Assembly: GCA_003427395.1 (NCBI GenBank)
Contig: BFEA01000417.1
Location: 1,330,563 to 1,368,973 of the forward strand
DNA from: Chara braunii
Taxonomy: Eukaryota > Streptophyta > Charophyceae > Charales > Characeae
Length of the DNA stretch: 38,411 nucleotides
Reading direction: 5' to 3'
In this document: one piece after another, positions 1 through 9,403 of the stretch
Position numbering within the stretch: position 1 is the first letter of the stretch
How the letters are laid out: every line of letters starts with the position of its first letter
The notes under the pieces: model-generated
Databases searched by the model: none
The model's input: the letters and a program-made list of their open reading frames with translations, nothing else
Told to the model about the DNA's origin: nothing
Translations under genes and position numbers: made by a program

Positions 1-2
1 AC

Positions 3-158
3 CGAATGTTACTGGGTACAGCAAGGGGTAAAGATGGACTGCACAAGTTACCGGGGACTGCAACACTCACACATACACACCGAATGTCACAGGTTTCAGC
101 AAGGGGTAAAGATGGACTGCACAAGTTACCGGGGACTGCAACACTCACACATACACAC
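3..158. repeat. 78-bp tandem duplication (2 copies)
   Basis: Two adjacent 78-bp units (3-80 and 81-158) begin CGAATGT and share the block AAGGGGTAAAGATGGACTGC and the end ACTCACACATACACAC. They differ at a few positions near the start (ACTGGGTACAGC versus ACAGGTTTCAGC), so they are diverged copies and not an assembly echo. The array may continue beyond the left window edge. No coding potential is seen. Confidence 0.9.
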
Positions 159-179
159 ACTATTATAGCCAAATAACGA

Positions 180-1172
180 GATTATAGCAATCTGCCTAGA
201 GGAAAGTTCGCCAAGGCATCGCAGGGTAATTCGCAACTTACTTATGCATCAAGATTAGTGAAAGGACAAGATTTGAGAGCATCCAACCCAGCGGAAAGTT
301 CACCGAACTATCACAAGGTGAATCGCAACCTACCCAAGCACCCAAAATCAGTGAAAACACAAGCTTTGAAACATCAACACAAAAGGAAAGTTCACCGAAC
401 TATCACAGGGTGAATCGCAACTTACCCAAACACCCAAATCAGTGAAAACACATGATTTGAAGCATCAACACAAAGGAAAAGTTCACCGAACTATCACAAG
501 ATGAATGACAACTTTCCCAAACACCCAAATCAATGAAAACACAAAGTTTGAAGCATCAACACAGGGGGAAATATCACCGAACTATCACAAGGTGAATCGC
601 AACTTACCCAAGCACCCAAATCAGTGAAAACTCAAGATTTGAAGTATCAACACAAGGGGAAACATCACCGAATTATCACAATGTGAATCGCAACTTACCC
701 AAGCACCCAAATCAGTGAAAACTCAGTATTTGAAGCATCAACACAAGGGGAAGGTTCACCGAACTATCACAAGGTGAATCGCAACTTGCCCAAGCACCCA
801 AATCAGTGAAAACTCAAGATTTGAAGCATCAACACAAAAGGAAACATCACCGAACTATCACAGGATGAATCGCAACTTACCCAAGCACCCAAATCAGTGA
901 AAACTCAAGATTTGAAGCATCAACACAAGGGGAAACATCACCTAACTATCACAAGGTGAATCGCTACTTACCCAAGCACCCAAATCAGTGAGAACTCAAG
1001 ATTTGAAGCATCAACACAAGGGGAAAGTTCACCGAACTAACACAAGGTGAATCGCAACTTACCCAAGCACCCAAATCAGTGAAAACTCAAGATTTGAAGC
1101 ATCAACACAAAGGGAAACATCACCGAACTATCACAAGGTGAATCGCAACTTACCCAAGCACCCAAATCAGTG
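180..1172. repeat. 91-bp minisatellite, about 11 copies
   Basis: A tandem array of a 91-bp unit. The marker ACCCAAATCA recurs at about 249 (degenerate), 340, 432, 522, 614, 705, 796, 887, 978, 1069 and 1160, giving spacings of 90-92 bases and almost always 91. Each unit contains TATCACAAGGTGAATCGCAA and GATTTGAAGCATCAACAC. The leftmost copies are the most diverged and the central ones are nearly identical, the usual picture of a minisatellite homogenised in the middle. The array breaks off inside a unit at about 1172 where a polypurine tract begins. Confidence 0.95.
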
Positions 1173-1186
1173 AAAATCACAGTTTT

Positions 1187-1340
1187 GGAGGGAGGAAGAA
1201 GATGAGGAAGGGGGAGAAGAAGAAGGGGAGGAAGAAAGGTAAAGGAAGGAGAGAAAGAAGGAGAAAGAGAAGAGGAGAAGAGAGAAAGAAGAAGAAGAAA
1301 AAGAAGAAGAAGAAGAAGAAGAGGAGAGAAGGGAGAAACT
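1187..1340 (+). repeat. Polypurine (GGA/GAA) tract
   Basis: About 150 bases are almost entirely A and G on the plus strand, with GAAGAAGAAG runs near 1288-1325. It abuts the end of the 91-bp minisatellite. Open frames across it (poly-Lys/Arg/Glu or poly-Ser/Leu) are compositional artefacts. Confidence 0.9.
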
Positions 1341-1889
1341 TCCTCCTCTTTCACTCACCTCCCACTGGTCTGTTAGTCAATGGTCTTCCAGGCTTGGTTC
1401 TAGCTCCTTGAGCATAGCTCTCCTACCTTCCCAAGTCCTCCCCTTCTCTCACACCTCTCGTCTAGCTATGGCAGACTCCTACCTCTAAGGCTGTGGAGTC
1501 CTTCCCTCTAGAAGGGTTAAGGGGACCTCTTTCAGCCTTCCCTCCAACCTCACAGCCTGAGGGCTATGGCAGACCACTCTCCTTGCTCCCTCCTAGCCTC
1601 TAGGTCACCTTTCTCAGCCTTACCACCATAGCCAAGCTACAGGCTAGCTGCGGCACTCACTCCCTTGCTCCCCTCCCACTCGGACTCTTTCCTGGACTCA
1701 TTTGGGAAGCATGGGCACCTCTCATGCTCAAATGAGAGTTGCGGCCTACACCTCCAGCTTATATAGGTTGGAACAGGTGCACCGCTCAACCTCTAGGCCC
1801 CTCCAAGTGCCTCTAGGTGGAGCGAGGTACCCCAAGGGCCAAATTTTCGGTTTTGGCCTCTCCAGGGGTTTCCGAGCCTCATTTTGGCG
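1341..1889. other. No gene seen; pyrimidine-rich spacer
   Basis: CT-rich DNA with a loosely repeated phrase (CTATGGCAGAC near 1466 and 1564, a degraded version near 1655). No ORF here resembles a known protein and no RNA gene was recognised. Confidence 0.6.
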
Positions 1890-2080
1890 AGGTACATGCA
1901 GTCCGAGAGGCTGGTACCCTCTCGGACTACCCCTTCGCCCACCCCGGCCTCTTTTCTCTTCAAAAAGTGTTGCCTTTTGGGTACNAGGTACATGCAGTCC
2001 GAGAGGCTGGTACCCTCTCGGACTACCCCTTCGCCCACCCCGGCCTCTTTTCTCTTCAAAAAGTGTTGCCTTTTGGGTAC
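1890..2080. repeat. Exact 95-bp duplication flanking a single N
   Basis: 1890-1984 and 1986-2080 are identical and separated only by an N at 1985. Perfect copies joined by an N most likely reflect two contig ends that overlap but were not merged. Each copy contains a hairpin with 9-bp arms GTCCGAGAG and CTCTCGGAC around a 9-base loop (1901-1927 in the first copy). More Ns at 2096, 2115 and 2126 mark the same poorly resolved stretch. Confidence 0.85.
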
Positions 2081-2537
2081 CACTACCCCAAAATGNAGCC
2101 TTTACCAAAATTTGNGGGCCTAGAGNCCCGTTTTCCGTTTTTTCCTAGTCTAGGCCTCTTGTGAGTAGGCCGTTACATTTTTCCAAGTGGCGGCACAAAT
2201 CTCAGCCTTGGATTTCGCCAATATCCATGGTTTCCATCATTTCGAGTTATTGCCAAGCCCCCCTTGCTCCAAATTTGAGTCTTTTACTCCAACTTTCAAG
2301 TTTTTTTTATGCACCTGGCCCAAACCGTGGACCAAATTCGCAGTTTTGTCTTGTTCCTCTCTTTGTTTTTCCTCCACTTTGCTGCCAACTCATTCCGGAG
2401 CTAGCCGTTTTGTGTCAGCCCACAAAAAGCAGCTAGATCTCCTCCTCCCCAAGATCAGATTTCAGATCTAGGGCCCAAAAATGAGCCGGCGAACTCACAT
2501 TGAAATTTTTTTTTATTTTTGCTGCTTAAATTCAGAT
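2081..2537. other. No gene seen
   Basis: Pyrimidine-rich sequence with short open frames on both strands but no recognisable motif or RNA gene. Three isolated Ns lie at its left end. Confidence 0.5.
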
Positions 2538-2576
2538 ATTGCAGAGATAATGCCCTAAGGATCTTATCTCTGCAAT
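2538..2576. other. 13-bp perfect inverted repeat (hairpin)
   Basis: ATTGCAGAGATAA (2538-2550) is the exact reverse complement of TTATCTCTGCAAT (2564-2576), with a 13-base loop. No T-run follows that would mark a Pol III or bacterial-type terminator. Function unknown. Confidence 0.8.
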
Positions 2577-4148
2577 CCGGACTGCCCTCGTAGGATCTAG
2601 GAGGATCTAGGAGGGATGAGGTCATCATTGGGACTGCCAGTCTCTACCGCGGTAGTCCCAACCTGGAGGCACATTTTCTTCCACCCATTCCTCCCCCGTT
2701 GTCTCATTCTCCCTCTTTTTCTCCCCTTTTTCTCTCCTTCCTCTTTTATTTCTGTTGGGATAAGTGTCCAACAGCTATTTCTCCTCTTTTTAGCTGTTGG
2801 ACCCTACCCAAGGTCTGATTTTTCAGTCGGAGTATGGCCGTTTCTCCTCGGACTGCAGAAGTGGCACCCCCAAGGCCAAAAGGGGCTCCTTTTTGCTGTC
2901 GCCGCTTCCAGTTTGAGACACCCTTGCTCCGATTTTCTTCGGACAGTCCTTTTTCCACGTGGAGCCCTTGGAACTTCGTTTTTCTTAGTCTGGATGGTTC
3001 GGGAACAGCCTGGATTGTCGGTCGAACCCTCTTACCGCCGCTGCTCCCTCTTTTTCTTCCCGCCGGCGCTTGCCGCGGCGGTACTTAGTGCTTTCATCCG
3101 GACTCCCTGGCCCGGACGGTCCCGTCCACCTGGTGTCAGGTTATTTTATTTTTGTTGTCGTTGCGTCTGATCCAGGATCCCCCTGGGTCGTTCCAGGTGC
3201 CCTCCGTCTTTCCCGTCTCACGCCCTTCTCTCCTCCGTTCTGTCGAGAATTCCTGTCGGCGCCCGACTTCTCCTCCTTTTCTTATTTCTCCTAGCCCCTC
3301 CCCTTCGTCCGGCGTCATCCTGGGTGACGACCCGCTTTCACGCGCCCTCCTCCTTGGGCCCGTTGCCGATTATTCTGCCGACGGCTCCGGCCTTCAGCCC
3401 CCGTCGGTGGCTCCCGACACTTTATACCGTCGATACTCGTCCTGCTAGTGGTTCAGGTGGTGCCATCATTTTATCTAGGCCCACGCGGTCCCTGACACTT
3501 TGGCCCGCCTGCACTGCGTCTTTTCCCTCGGTCTCACTCAGTTCCCGGTACTCCGCCCTGCAGGCGTCCCTTCGTCCCGCGTGGTCCCTGGCGCTTTGTC
3601 CTGCCGGTACCGCCTCGTCCTTCGATCCCGTGTGGTCCCCGGCACTCCTGCCCCGCCTGTACCCCGTCTTCCCTTGGTACTCGTGACGTCCTTCCGCCTT
3701 ACAGTGATCTCTGCTCCCTGCTCCTATTGCGTCTCGCATGCTATTCCGTTCCGGGTGTCGGCTCCCACCTACCCCGCGGTCCCCTTGGCCCTCCTTCCGC
3801 CGCGTCGCGTCAGCGCCTTGCGCCCTGTCCCTTCCCACTTCCTTTCTTCCCTTGCTGCGCATCTCTTATGCTACTGCCGACTTCCCGGCGGCCCTTCTCC
3901 GTCCTTCGAGAAAGGAGTCGCCCCTGCTATTCTCTCACAGTCTCTTTGCCACTTTCTGCTTAGCCTACCCATTTCTAGTCTGGCGGCCCCGACGACTCTG
4001 GGCAGCCTCAGGCTTGCTACTGTCCGTGCCCATGCTTCCGCTCTTTCCAGCATTCCTGCCTCTGGTTTTCTCTGTCGTGCACAAATTGGCCGTATACAGT
4101 CTCTCGAGTGACGGGAAGTCATTCGGGACTCACCAGTCCCGGCAACGG
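2577..4148. other. GC/CT-rich region without a convincing gene
   Basis: Long open frames exist on both strands (for example 3500-4111 plus and 3422-3862 minus). They follow the strong C/T bias of the plus strand, overlap each other and show no recognisable domain, so no gene is called. The region ends abruptly at about 4149 where LINE-derived sequence starts. Confidence 0.5.
3409..3690. repeat. Degenerate tandem repeat, roughly 50-90-bp period
   Basis: The phrase GTGGTCCCTGGCACTTTG recurs in diverged form near 3407, 3487, 3580 and 3631, usually followed by CCGCCTGYACC and CGTC. In the minus reading frame this gives repeated peptides of the type AGQSARDHAG. The repeats are irregular, so whether the array is old non-coding DNA or a decayed repetitive coding region cannot be decided by eye. 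Confidence 0.45.
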
Positions 4149-5240
4149 TCGTTTAGGTGGTTGGGTCGAGTATACCTAGACCACCTTGTGCCCTTAGTTG
4201 CACCACCGCATCCCAGGCTTCCCCACTGATAGTACGTTGAGCTTCGTGGTTGCGTCTCCATAGGAAGGCTGCCACCTGTTGTTTCAGAGTCTTTGAAGCC
4301 GCTTTGGTCAAAGGCCAAATTGCCGATTTATACCAGAGCATCACCAAAACCACATTGTTTATGACCAAGGCCCTTCCAAAAAGTGAATTGTGTTTGTCCT
4401 TCCATGTTTCTATCTTTTGTAGGGTCGGGCATGTTATCCAATTGTCATTACTAACAGGTTTTCCTTCAGCTGAGAGTTGGATTCTCTGGACTCTGATGGG
4501 GGTTCCTAGGGGAAGCCACGTCACATTTGGGTGCTCCGGGGGTCTTCCACCAACGTGGTGCATCCACCATCTCAATGTTTTGCTACCCCAGTTAATTGTC
4601 ATATCAGAGAGGGAGCAAAGTCGGACCATCAACCTTTCAATTTCCTTCATATTTTGCATGGAGGCCTCTACCATCAATGTGAGGTCATCTGCAAATAATA
4701 AACACACATGCAATACCTCCTGCAAGATGGAGGTCGTCCTGATTCTACTGATGTTCCGATTGACTCTAAGATTGGTCACCAAGGCCTCCATCACTACTAC
4801 AAAAAAATAGGGTGCAATCGGGTCCCCTTGGCGGACCGATCTCTCTAGAGGGAAGTCCAGGGCAAGACTTCAATTTACCTGCACCCGCGTGGTAGCGTTT
4901 TGGTGAAGTATGTGCACCCATCTCTGAAAGGTTCCTCCAAAGTTCGTTTTCGGCAAACATTTATCTAAGAAATGTCAGACCACATGGTCGTACACCTTTT
5001 CAAAGTCTATAAAAATAAAGGCGGCATTACACTTGGACTGCTGAGATAACCTTAATAGCTCATTAAGTAGGAGGATGTTATCATGGATGCGTCGCCCTTC
5101 AAGGAAGCCGGTTTATGAGGGGTGGATGATTTGCTCCAATGCCGGAGCCATACGGTTGGCTAATGCTTTAGATAACATGTTGTAGACTACGGTTAATAGT
5201 GTAATCGGTCGATAGTCTCGTACATTCATTTTATCTCTTT
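4149..5240 (-). pseudogene. LINE reverse transcriptase, duplicated copy (broken)
   Basis: This is a second copy of the RT-to-post-RT portion of the LINE next to it; positions correspond to 5641-6727 with an offset of about 1490. It contains YRPITLLTVVYNMLSKALAN, the FADD catalytic box (codons at 4684-4695), LGTPIRVQRIQL and GGLGILDP. By eye the copies differ by roughly 3-5% plus a 3-base indel near 4800. Two in-frame TGA stops (4975-4977 and 4870-4872) are shared with the other copy. At the 5' side (about 5235-5250) the frame passes from the post-RT motif LWKGWVRK into KKRDKMNVRDYRP, the exact point where the duplication begins again. The peptide is a fragment and not expected to be active. 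Confidence 0.9.
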
Positions 5241-7431
5241 TTTTTCTTACCCATCCCTTCCACAGACGTCTCGACCTGAGAAAAACCCGCCCCTGTTGTC
5301 TGTTACCCATCGGTTTCCAAATAGAGGTTGGCGAACAACTTCCTCCCAACGTTCTAGGAATGACCTATCCGGGAGCGGGAACCTCCTCCAATCTTTAATT
5401 AGATTGGTCCAAAAGTCATCTTTTCGCAGGTCCTTGAGAGCTGCGGCCCGATCTGAGTGTGGTTGTGGCTGGGAGGGTGGTCTGGAGATTGCCCAGAAGA
5501 CATCGTCTAACCAAGGCATGGGGTGTACGGTTGGGGCAGCCTCTGGTGCCAGTCTCGACAGTTGTTCCCTGGTTAGGGGCTCCCAGGTAAGTCCGGGGGT
5601 GCAAACGAGCCACTTCAACCATTGGAGTGAAAGGGCAGTCGTTTAGGTGGTTGGGTCGAGTATACCTAGACCACCTTGTGCCCTTAGCTGCACCACCGCA
5701 TCCCAGGCTTCCCCAGTGATAGTATGTTGAGCTTTATGGTTGCGTCTCCATAGGAAGGCTTCCACCTGTTATTTCAGAGTCTTTGAAGCCGCTCTGGTCA
5801 AAGGCCAGATTGCCGATTTATACCAGAGCATCACCAAAACCACATTGTTTATAACCAAGGCCCTTCCAGAAAGGGATGTGTGTTTGTCCTTCCATGTTCC
5901 TATCTTTTGTAGGGTCGGGCATGTTATCCAATTGTCGTTACTAACAGGTTTTCCTTGAGTTGAGAGTTGGATTCTCTGGACTCTGATGGGGGTTCCCAGG
6001 GGAAGCCACGTCACATTTGGGTGCTCCGGGGGTCTTCCACCAACGTGGTGCATCCACCATGTCAATGTTTCGCTACCCCTGTTAATTGTCATATCAGAGA
6101 GGGAGCAAAGCCAGACCATCAACCTTTCAATTTCCTTCATATTTTGCATGGAGGCCTCTGCCATCAATGTGAGGTCATCTGCAAATAATAAATACACATG
6201 CAATACCTCCTGCGGGATGGACGTCGTCATGATTCTACTGATGTTCCGGTTGACTCTAAGATTGGTCACCAAGGCCTCCATCACCACAAAAAAATATGGT
6301 GCAATCGGGTCCCCTTGGCGAACCGATCTCTGTAGAGGGAAGTCAAGGGCAAGACTTCAATTTACCTGCACCCGCGTGGTAGCGTTTTGGTGAAGTATGT
6401 GCACCCATCTCTGAAAGGTTCCTCCAAAGTTCATTTTCGGCAAACATTTATCCAAGAAATGTCAGACCACATGGTCGTACACCTTTTCTAAGTCTATAAA
6501 AATAAAGGCGGCATTACACCTGGACTGTCGAGATAACCTTAATAGCTCATTAACTAGGAGGATGTTATCATGGATGCATCGGCCTTTAAGGAAGCGGGTT
6601 TGTGAGGGGTGGATGATTTGCTCCAATGCCGGAGCCATACGGTTGGCTAATGCTTTAGATAACATGTTGTAGACTACGGTTAATAGTGTAATCGGTCGAT
6701 AGTCTCGTACATTCAGTTTATCTCCTTTTTTGTACAATAGTGTGAGAACCCCTTGGCCCACTGCTTCCCCCATGTCTCCTTCCTGCCACACCTTATCGTA
6801 AAATGTCATTAAGTCTTCCGCCAACAATGACCAGAAGGTCTCCCAAAATTCCTTTGGAAACCCGTCCACTCCCGACGTCTTTTTCTTTTCCATCTGCATA
6901 AGAGCAGTTCATATCTCTTCCTTGGTGAGCGGACGATCTAAAGCCACTTGAATCCGCTGGGGGAGCGAGGTCTCTTGTAGTAATGCTAGTGTCCTTAGTT
7001 TGTGAAGTAAAGAGAACCTTGTAGAAGTCTCTGGTCATGTTCATACATTGTGGTGTGGAGGTGGCCAGCGGCCTCTCAAGATCGGTGGGATCCCGGAAGG
7101 CCTCAATGGTCTGCCTCTTTCCCCTGACCCTTGCTAGGTCAAAGACGTCAGAATTGATAGCTCCTTCCATAATATGTTTGGAGAGTTTACCTTTAATCCT
7201 TATATTGTGTCATCTGTAGGTTGTGAAGTCTAGTAATTTATTTTGGAGATTCTAGAGTTTAGAGGTCGGGTTCTGTTGCTAAAGGTCCAGGATCTGATAT
7301 TGAATTTCCATTTCCTCTTGGTAAGGTTTTTCGACCAATTTTTTAGATTTTTTTTTGCTTGTACGGTCCAGGAAAAAGAACCCATTATTGAACCATGTGA
7401 CTCCAGATTCAAAATATTTTTTCTGTTGATG
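5241..7431 (-). pseudogene. LINE ORF2 RT and post-RT region (broken)
   Basis: ORF2 would copy the element RNA into DNA at the nicked target. RT blocks appear in order: KTSGVDGFPKEFWETFW (near 6880), LLYKKGDKLNVRDYRPITLL, FIDLEKVYDHV (conserved Asp), SVRQGDPIAP, FADD (codons at 6174-6185) and LGTPIRV. Downstream are GEAWDAVVQLRAQGGLGILD (near 5660), ARLAPEAAPTVHP and the QPLFGNRWVTD motif (near 5310), which recur in the LINE copies at 15490-18425 and 29385-31105. Between the endonuclease and the RT (7431-6900) lies a decayed linker. In-frame TGA stops at 6462-6464 (after YDHVV, where an aligned copy has Trp) and 6357-6359, plus frameshifts, break the protein. Confidence 0.9.
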
Positions 7432-8571
7432 TCAATAGGCCCATTCATCATGAATCAAGTGAACAAAGTCTTGTCTGTGTGGAAGAGAGATTTTGAGCTT
7501 GAAGAAACTTAGACCGTGGTCCGGTTTCTTACGGAAGGTGAGAGTGACTTCACACAAGGCATGATCAAGCCCCGTGAAAGGACTATGAGGGAGCAGGTAA
7601 GCAAACTGCATTGCGCCTGCAAGGCCCTCAGACATAAGGATCAGGTCAATTCTACACCTGGAACGAGTTTTTGCCCCCGTGGTGCGAAAACAGGAATACC
7701 TTCTTTCCGTTGGGAAGACTCTCCTGAAAGTGTCAAAAAGGTGAAGCGTGGAGTTGAATTCCTCGATTGTCTTCTTGGCGGTTTCTATATATGGGGGGCA
7801 ATGGGTGAGGGTCCTCCACCTATCTAGTGTACGGTCGGGGGCGGCATTAAAATCGCCAGCTAGGATTACAAGCACGCCGGTGGGGATCTGTTGGCGAAGG
7901 TTTTCAAAAAAATCACGTCTGTCTCTTTCCTGGTTTGGTGCGTATACGCAGATAATACAAATTAATTCAAATTTCAGCATCGCAAGTATGGAAACCCACC
8001 TTCCCCTTTGTTGATTTGCCACCCAATGAACTAGTGTTTCCCTCGAAGTCGGCGGTATCCATATGGCCACACCCACACTGCCTGGTCTTGGTGCATGGGC
8101 TCTAAAGGACTGATCTGGCCATACCATGTGGTGTGCCTGGTCGTGGTCTGGAGTATCCTGTACCACGTCCGGCCATTCTTTGCCAGAGACCCCCTTAATC
8201 AATTCCAAGATTGCCTGCCTTTTGTTAGTCGTGGCCGTCGCCAGGCCGTTAACGTTTAGTGTACAAATGTCCAAGTCTGCCGCCCACAGACCTTTACTCC
8301 AAGTCGGGTCTTTTCCGTACAACAATCTCATGTGGTCCATCCTGAGTGTTTTTCCTTGTTCCCTATAGTCTCTGCCATATCGTGGAGTCCATATCAGACA
8401 TGTTGGTGAGCAGCGAACTTTTAAGGATCCTGCACAAGCAGGCTTGTACCTCCTCCTCAATCCACATTGTTGGACTTTACTTTCAGACCTTGTAAGTCTA
8501 AGAGCGTTGCTTGTGAGAACCATTTCAGGCCGGCCTCCTTTGTCGGCTCCATGAGGATCAATACCTCCCAT
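7432..8571 (-). pseudogene. LINE AP-type endonuclease domain (exonuclease-endonuclease-phosphatase family)
   Basis: A 379-codon open frame. From about residue 99 it matches the APE-like endonuclease of non-LTR elements, which nicks target DNA to prime reverse transcription. Visible motifs are NVNGL (106-110), YAPN (210-213), GDFN (239-242), RIDLIL (307-312) and GLDH (334-337). The usual QET metal-binding motif reads QDT (138-140), and the segment before it looks a few residues short, so activity is doubtful. The first 98 residues do not look like endonuclease and overlap the end of the upstream ORF (8457-9011) in another frame, so the ATG at 8571 is probably not the natural start. The frame ends at a stop after HDEWAY, and the linker and RT continue in broken frames below 7432. 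Confidence 0.88.
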
Positions 8572-9170
8572 TTTGTCAGCATGGGGGAGGTGCGCATGAA
8601 TTTACTTTGCGTGCCAGGTATTAAATATTTCTGGATATGCTGATTCAAATCATCCATTAAGAGGCTTTCACGCATCTTTGCGGGCATTAGCGAGACGAGG
8701 GGGTCAAAGCCCCTCACGAAGACTTTCCCGTATTTCGCATTCTCACGGGCAACGGGCAAGCCAAGTTCCCATCTGCCATCCTTCTTACGTATGGGGAGTA
8801 ACAACAGGCTGTTCAACGTGGGTTGTTGTAGGTATCTCCCTGATGCTACGTGGTGTCTGAGCCTGCTACGTATGTCTAGCAGCTCCATGGTAGGGGGTTC
8901 CCCCACCGGGATTCGAACGGGGTCTAACAGTGGTTCCTTCTTGTTTGAGGTTGTCCCTATGTCCCCTCCTCCATCTTTCTCTTGTACATGTTGGGTGTTG
9001 TTGGCCCCCAAGCAGGGAGGTTTCCCTTCCTGTGCTTTCCGGGTCTAGCCGTTTGTCCCGCCATTGCTGCGTCATAATCGGTTTCCCATGCCTGATTGGG
9101 GGCAGGGAATCTTTGGTTTGCCCAGGCGTCATCCTCTTCCTCTTAGTACGTACCAGGGTCCATTCCACTC
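8457..9170 (-). pseudogene. LINE ORF1-like region (partial)
   Basis: Directly upstream of the endonuclease and overlapping its open frame by about 115 bases, so it sits where ORF1, the RNA-binding partner protein, is expected. The longest frame (9011-8457, 184 codons) has a charged, Gln/Gly-rich start, then ELGLPVARENAKYGKVFVRG, and ends in WEVLILMEPTKEAGLKWFSQ. No CCHC knuckle or clear RRM is visible. A second frame covers 9168-8866, suggesting a frameshift near 8900-9000. The call rests on position and strand; no sequence family was recognised. Confidence 0.5.
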
Positions 9171-9403
9171 CTCCCTCCCCTTCCCCTCTGCTCTGATCCC
9201 TGGTCCCTTTCTCCCTTTCCTGACATCCCGTTGTCTTCTACTCCTTTAGTTTTGTGTCTAGGGTTTTGGGAGGGGCCCAGGAGTCGGGGGGACGTGTGTC
9301 CCACTTAGGTTCCCCTTGCTTTTCCCATTTCCTCTTGCTGTCAGCTTCTTCCAAGTAAGCCCACCCCTCATGGCCGGGGTCCACTGGGTGCCAGTGTGCT
9401 GTG

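Larger units (their letters stand above)
4149..9403 (-). mobile_element. Minus-strand LINE (non-LTR retrotransposon) with internal tandem duplication
   Basis: Reading from high to low coordinates the order is ORF1 end (about 9170-8457), endonuclease (8571-7432), linker, RT (about 6960-5960), post-RT region to about 5241, then RT again (5240-4149). The first part follows the plant LINE order of ORF1, then ORF2 with endonuclease, RT and C-terminal region. The second RT is a head-to-tail repeat of the first. The 3' end of the element, including the zinc-knuckle region and any poly(A), is absent: 4149 abuts unrelated sequence. Premature stops throughout make it non-autonomous. Its 5' limit is uncertain. 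An inverted-end segment begins at 9404, and an unrecognised ORF at 10593-11117 on the same strand could be a separated N-terminal part of ORF1. Confidence 0.85.

Noticed and set aside
180-1172. CRISPR array
   Set aside because: Units are contiguous 91-mers without unique spacers, in a eukaryotic context.
3130-3142. TGGTGTCAGG, similar to a tRNA-Met primer binding site of LTR retrotransposons
   Set aside because: No LTR end (CA) directly before it, no second LTR, and no gag or pol frames nearby.
3500-4111. 203-codon plus-strand ORF
   Set aside because: Follows the C/T bias of the strand, overlaps open frames on both strands, and has no recognisable domain or periodic hydrophobic pattern.
8890-8935. 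tRNA-like T-arm GTTCGAATCCCGGT on the minus strand
   Set aside because: It lies inside the LINE ORF1-like frame, lacks a matching A-box and acceptor stem, and is probably a coincidence of coding sequence.
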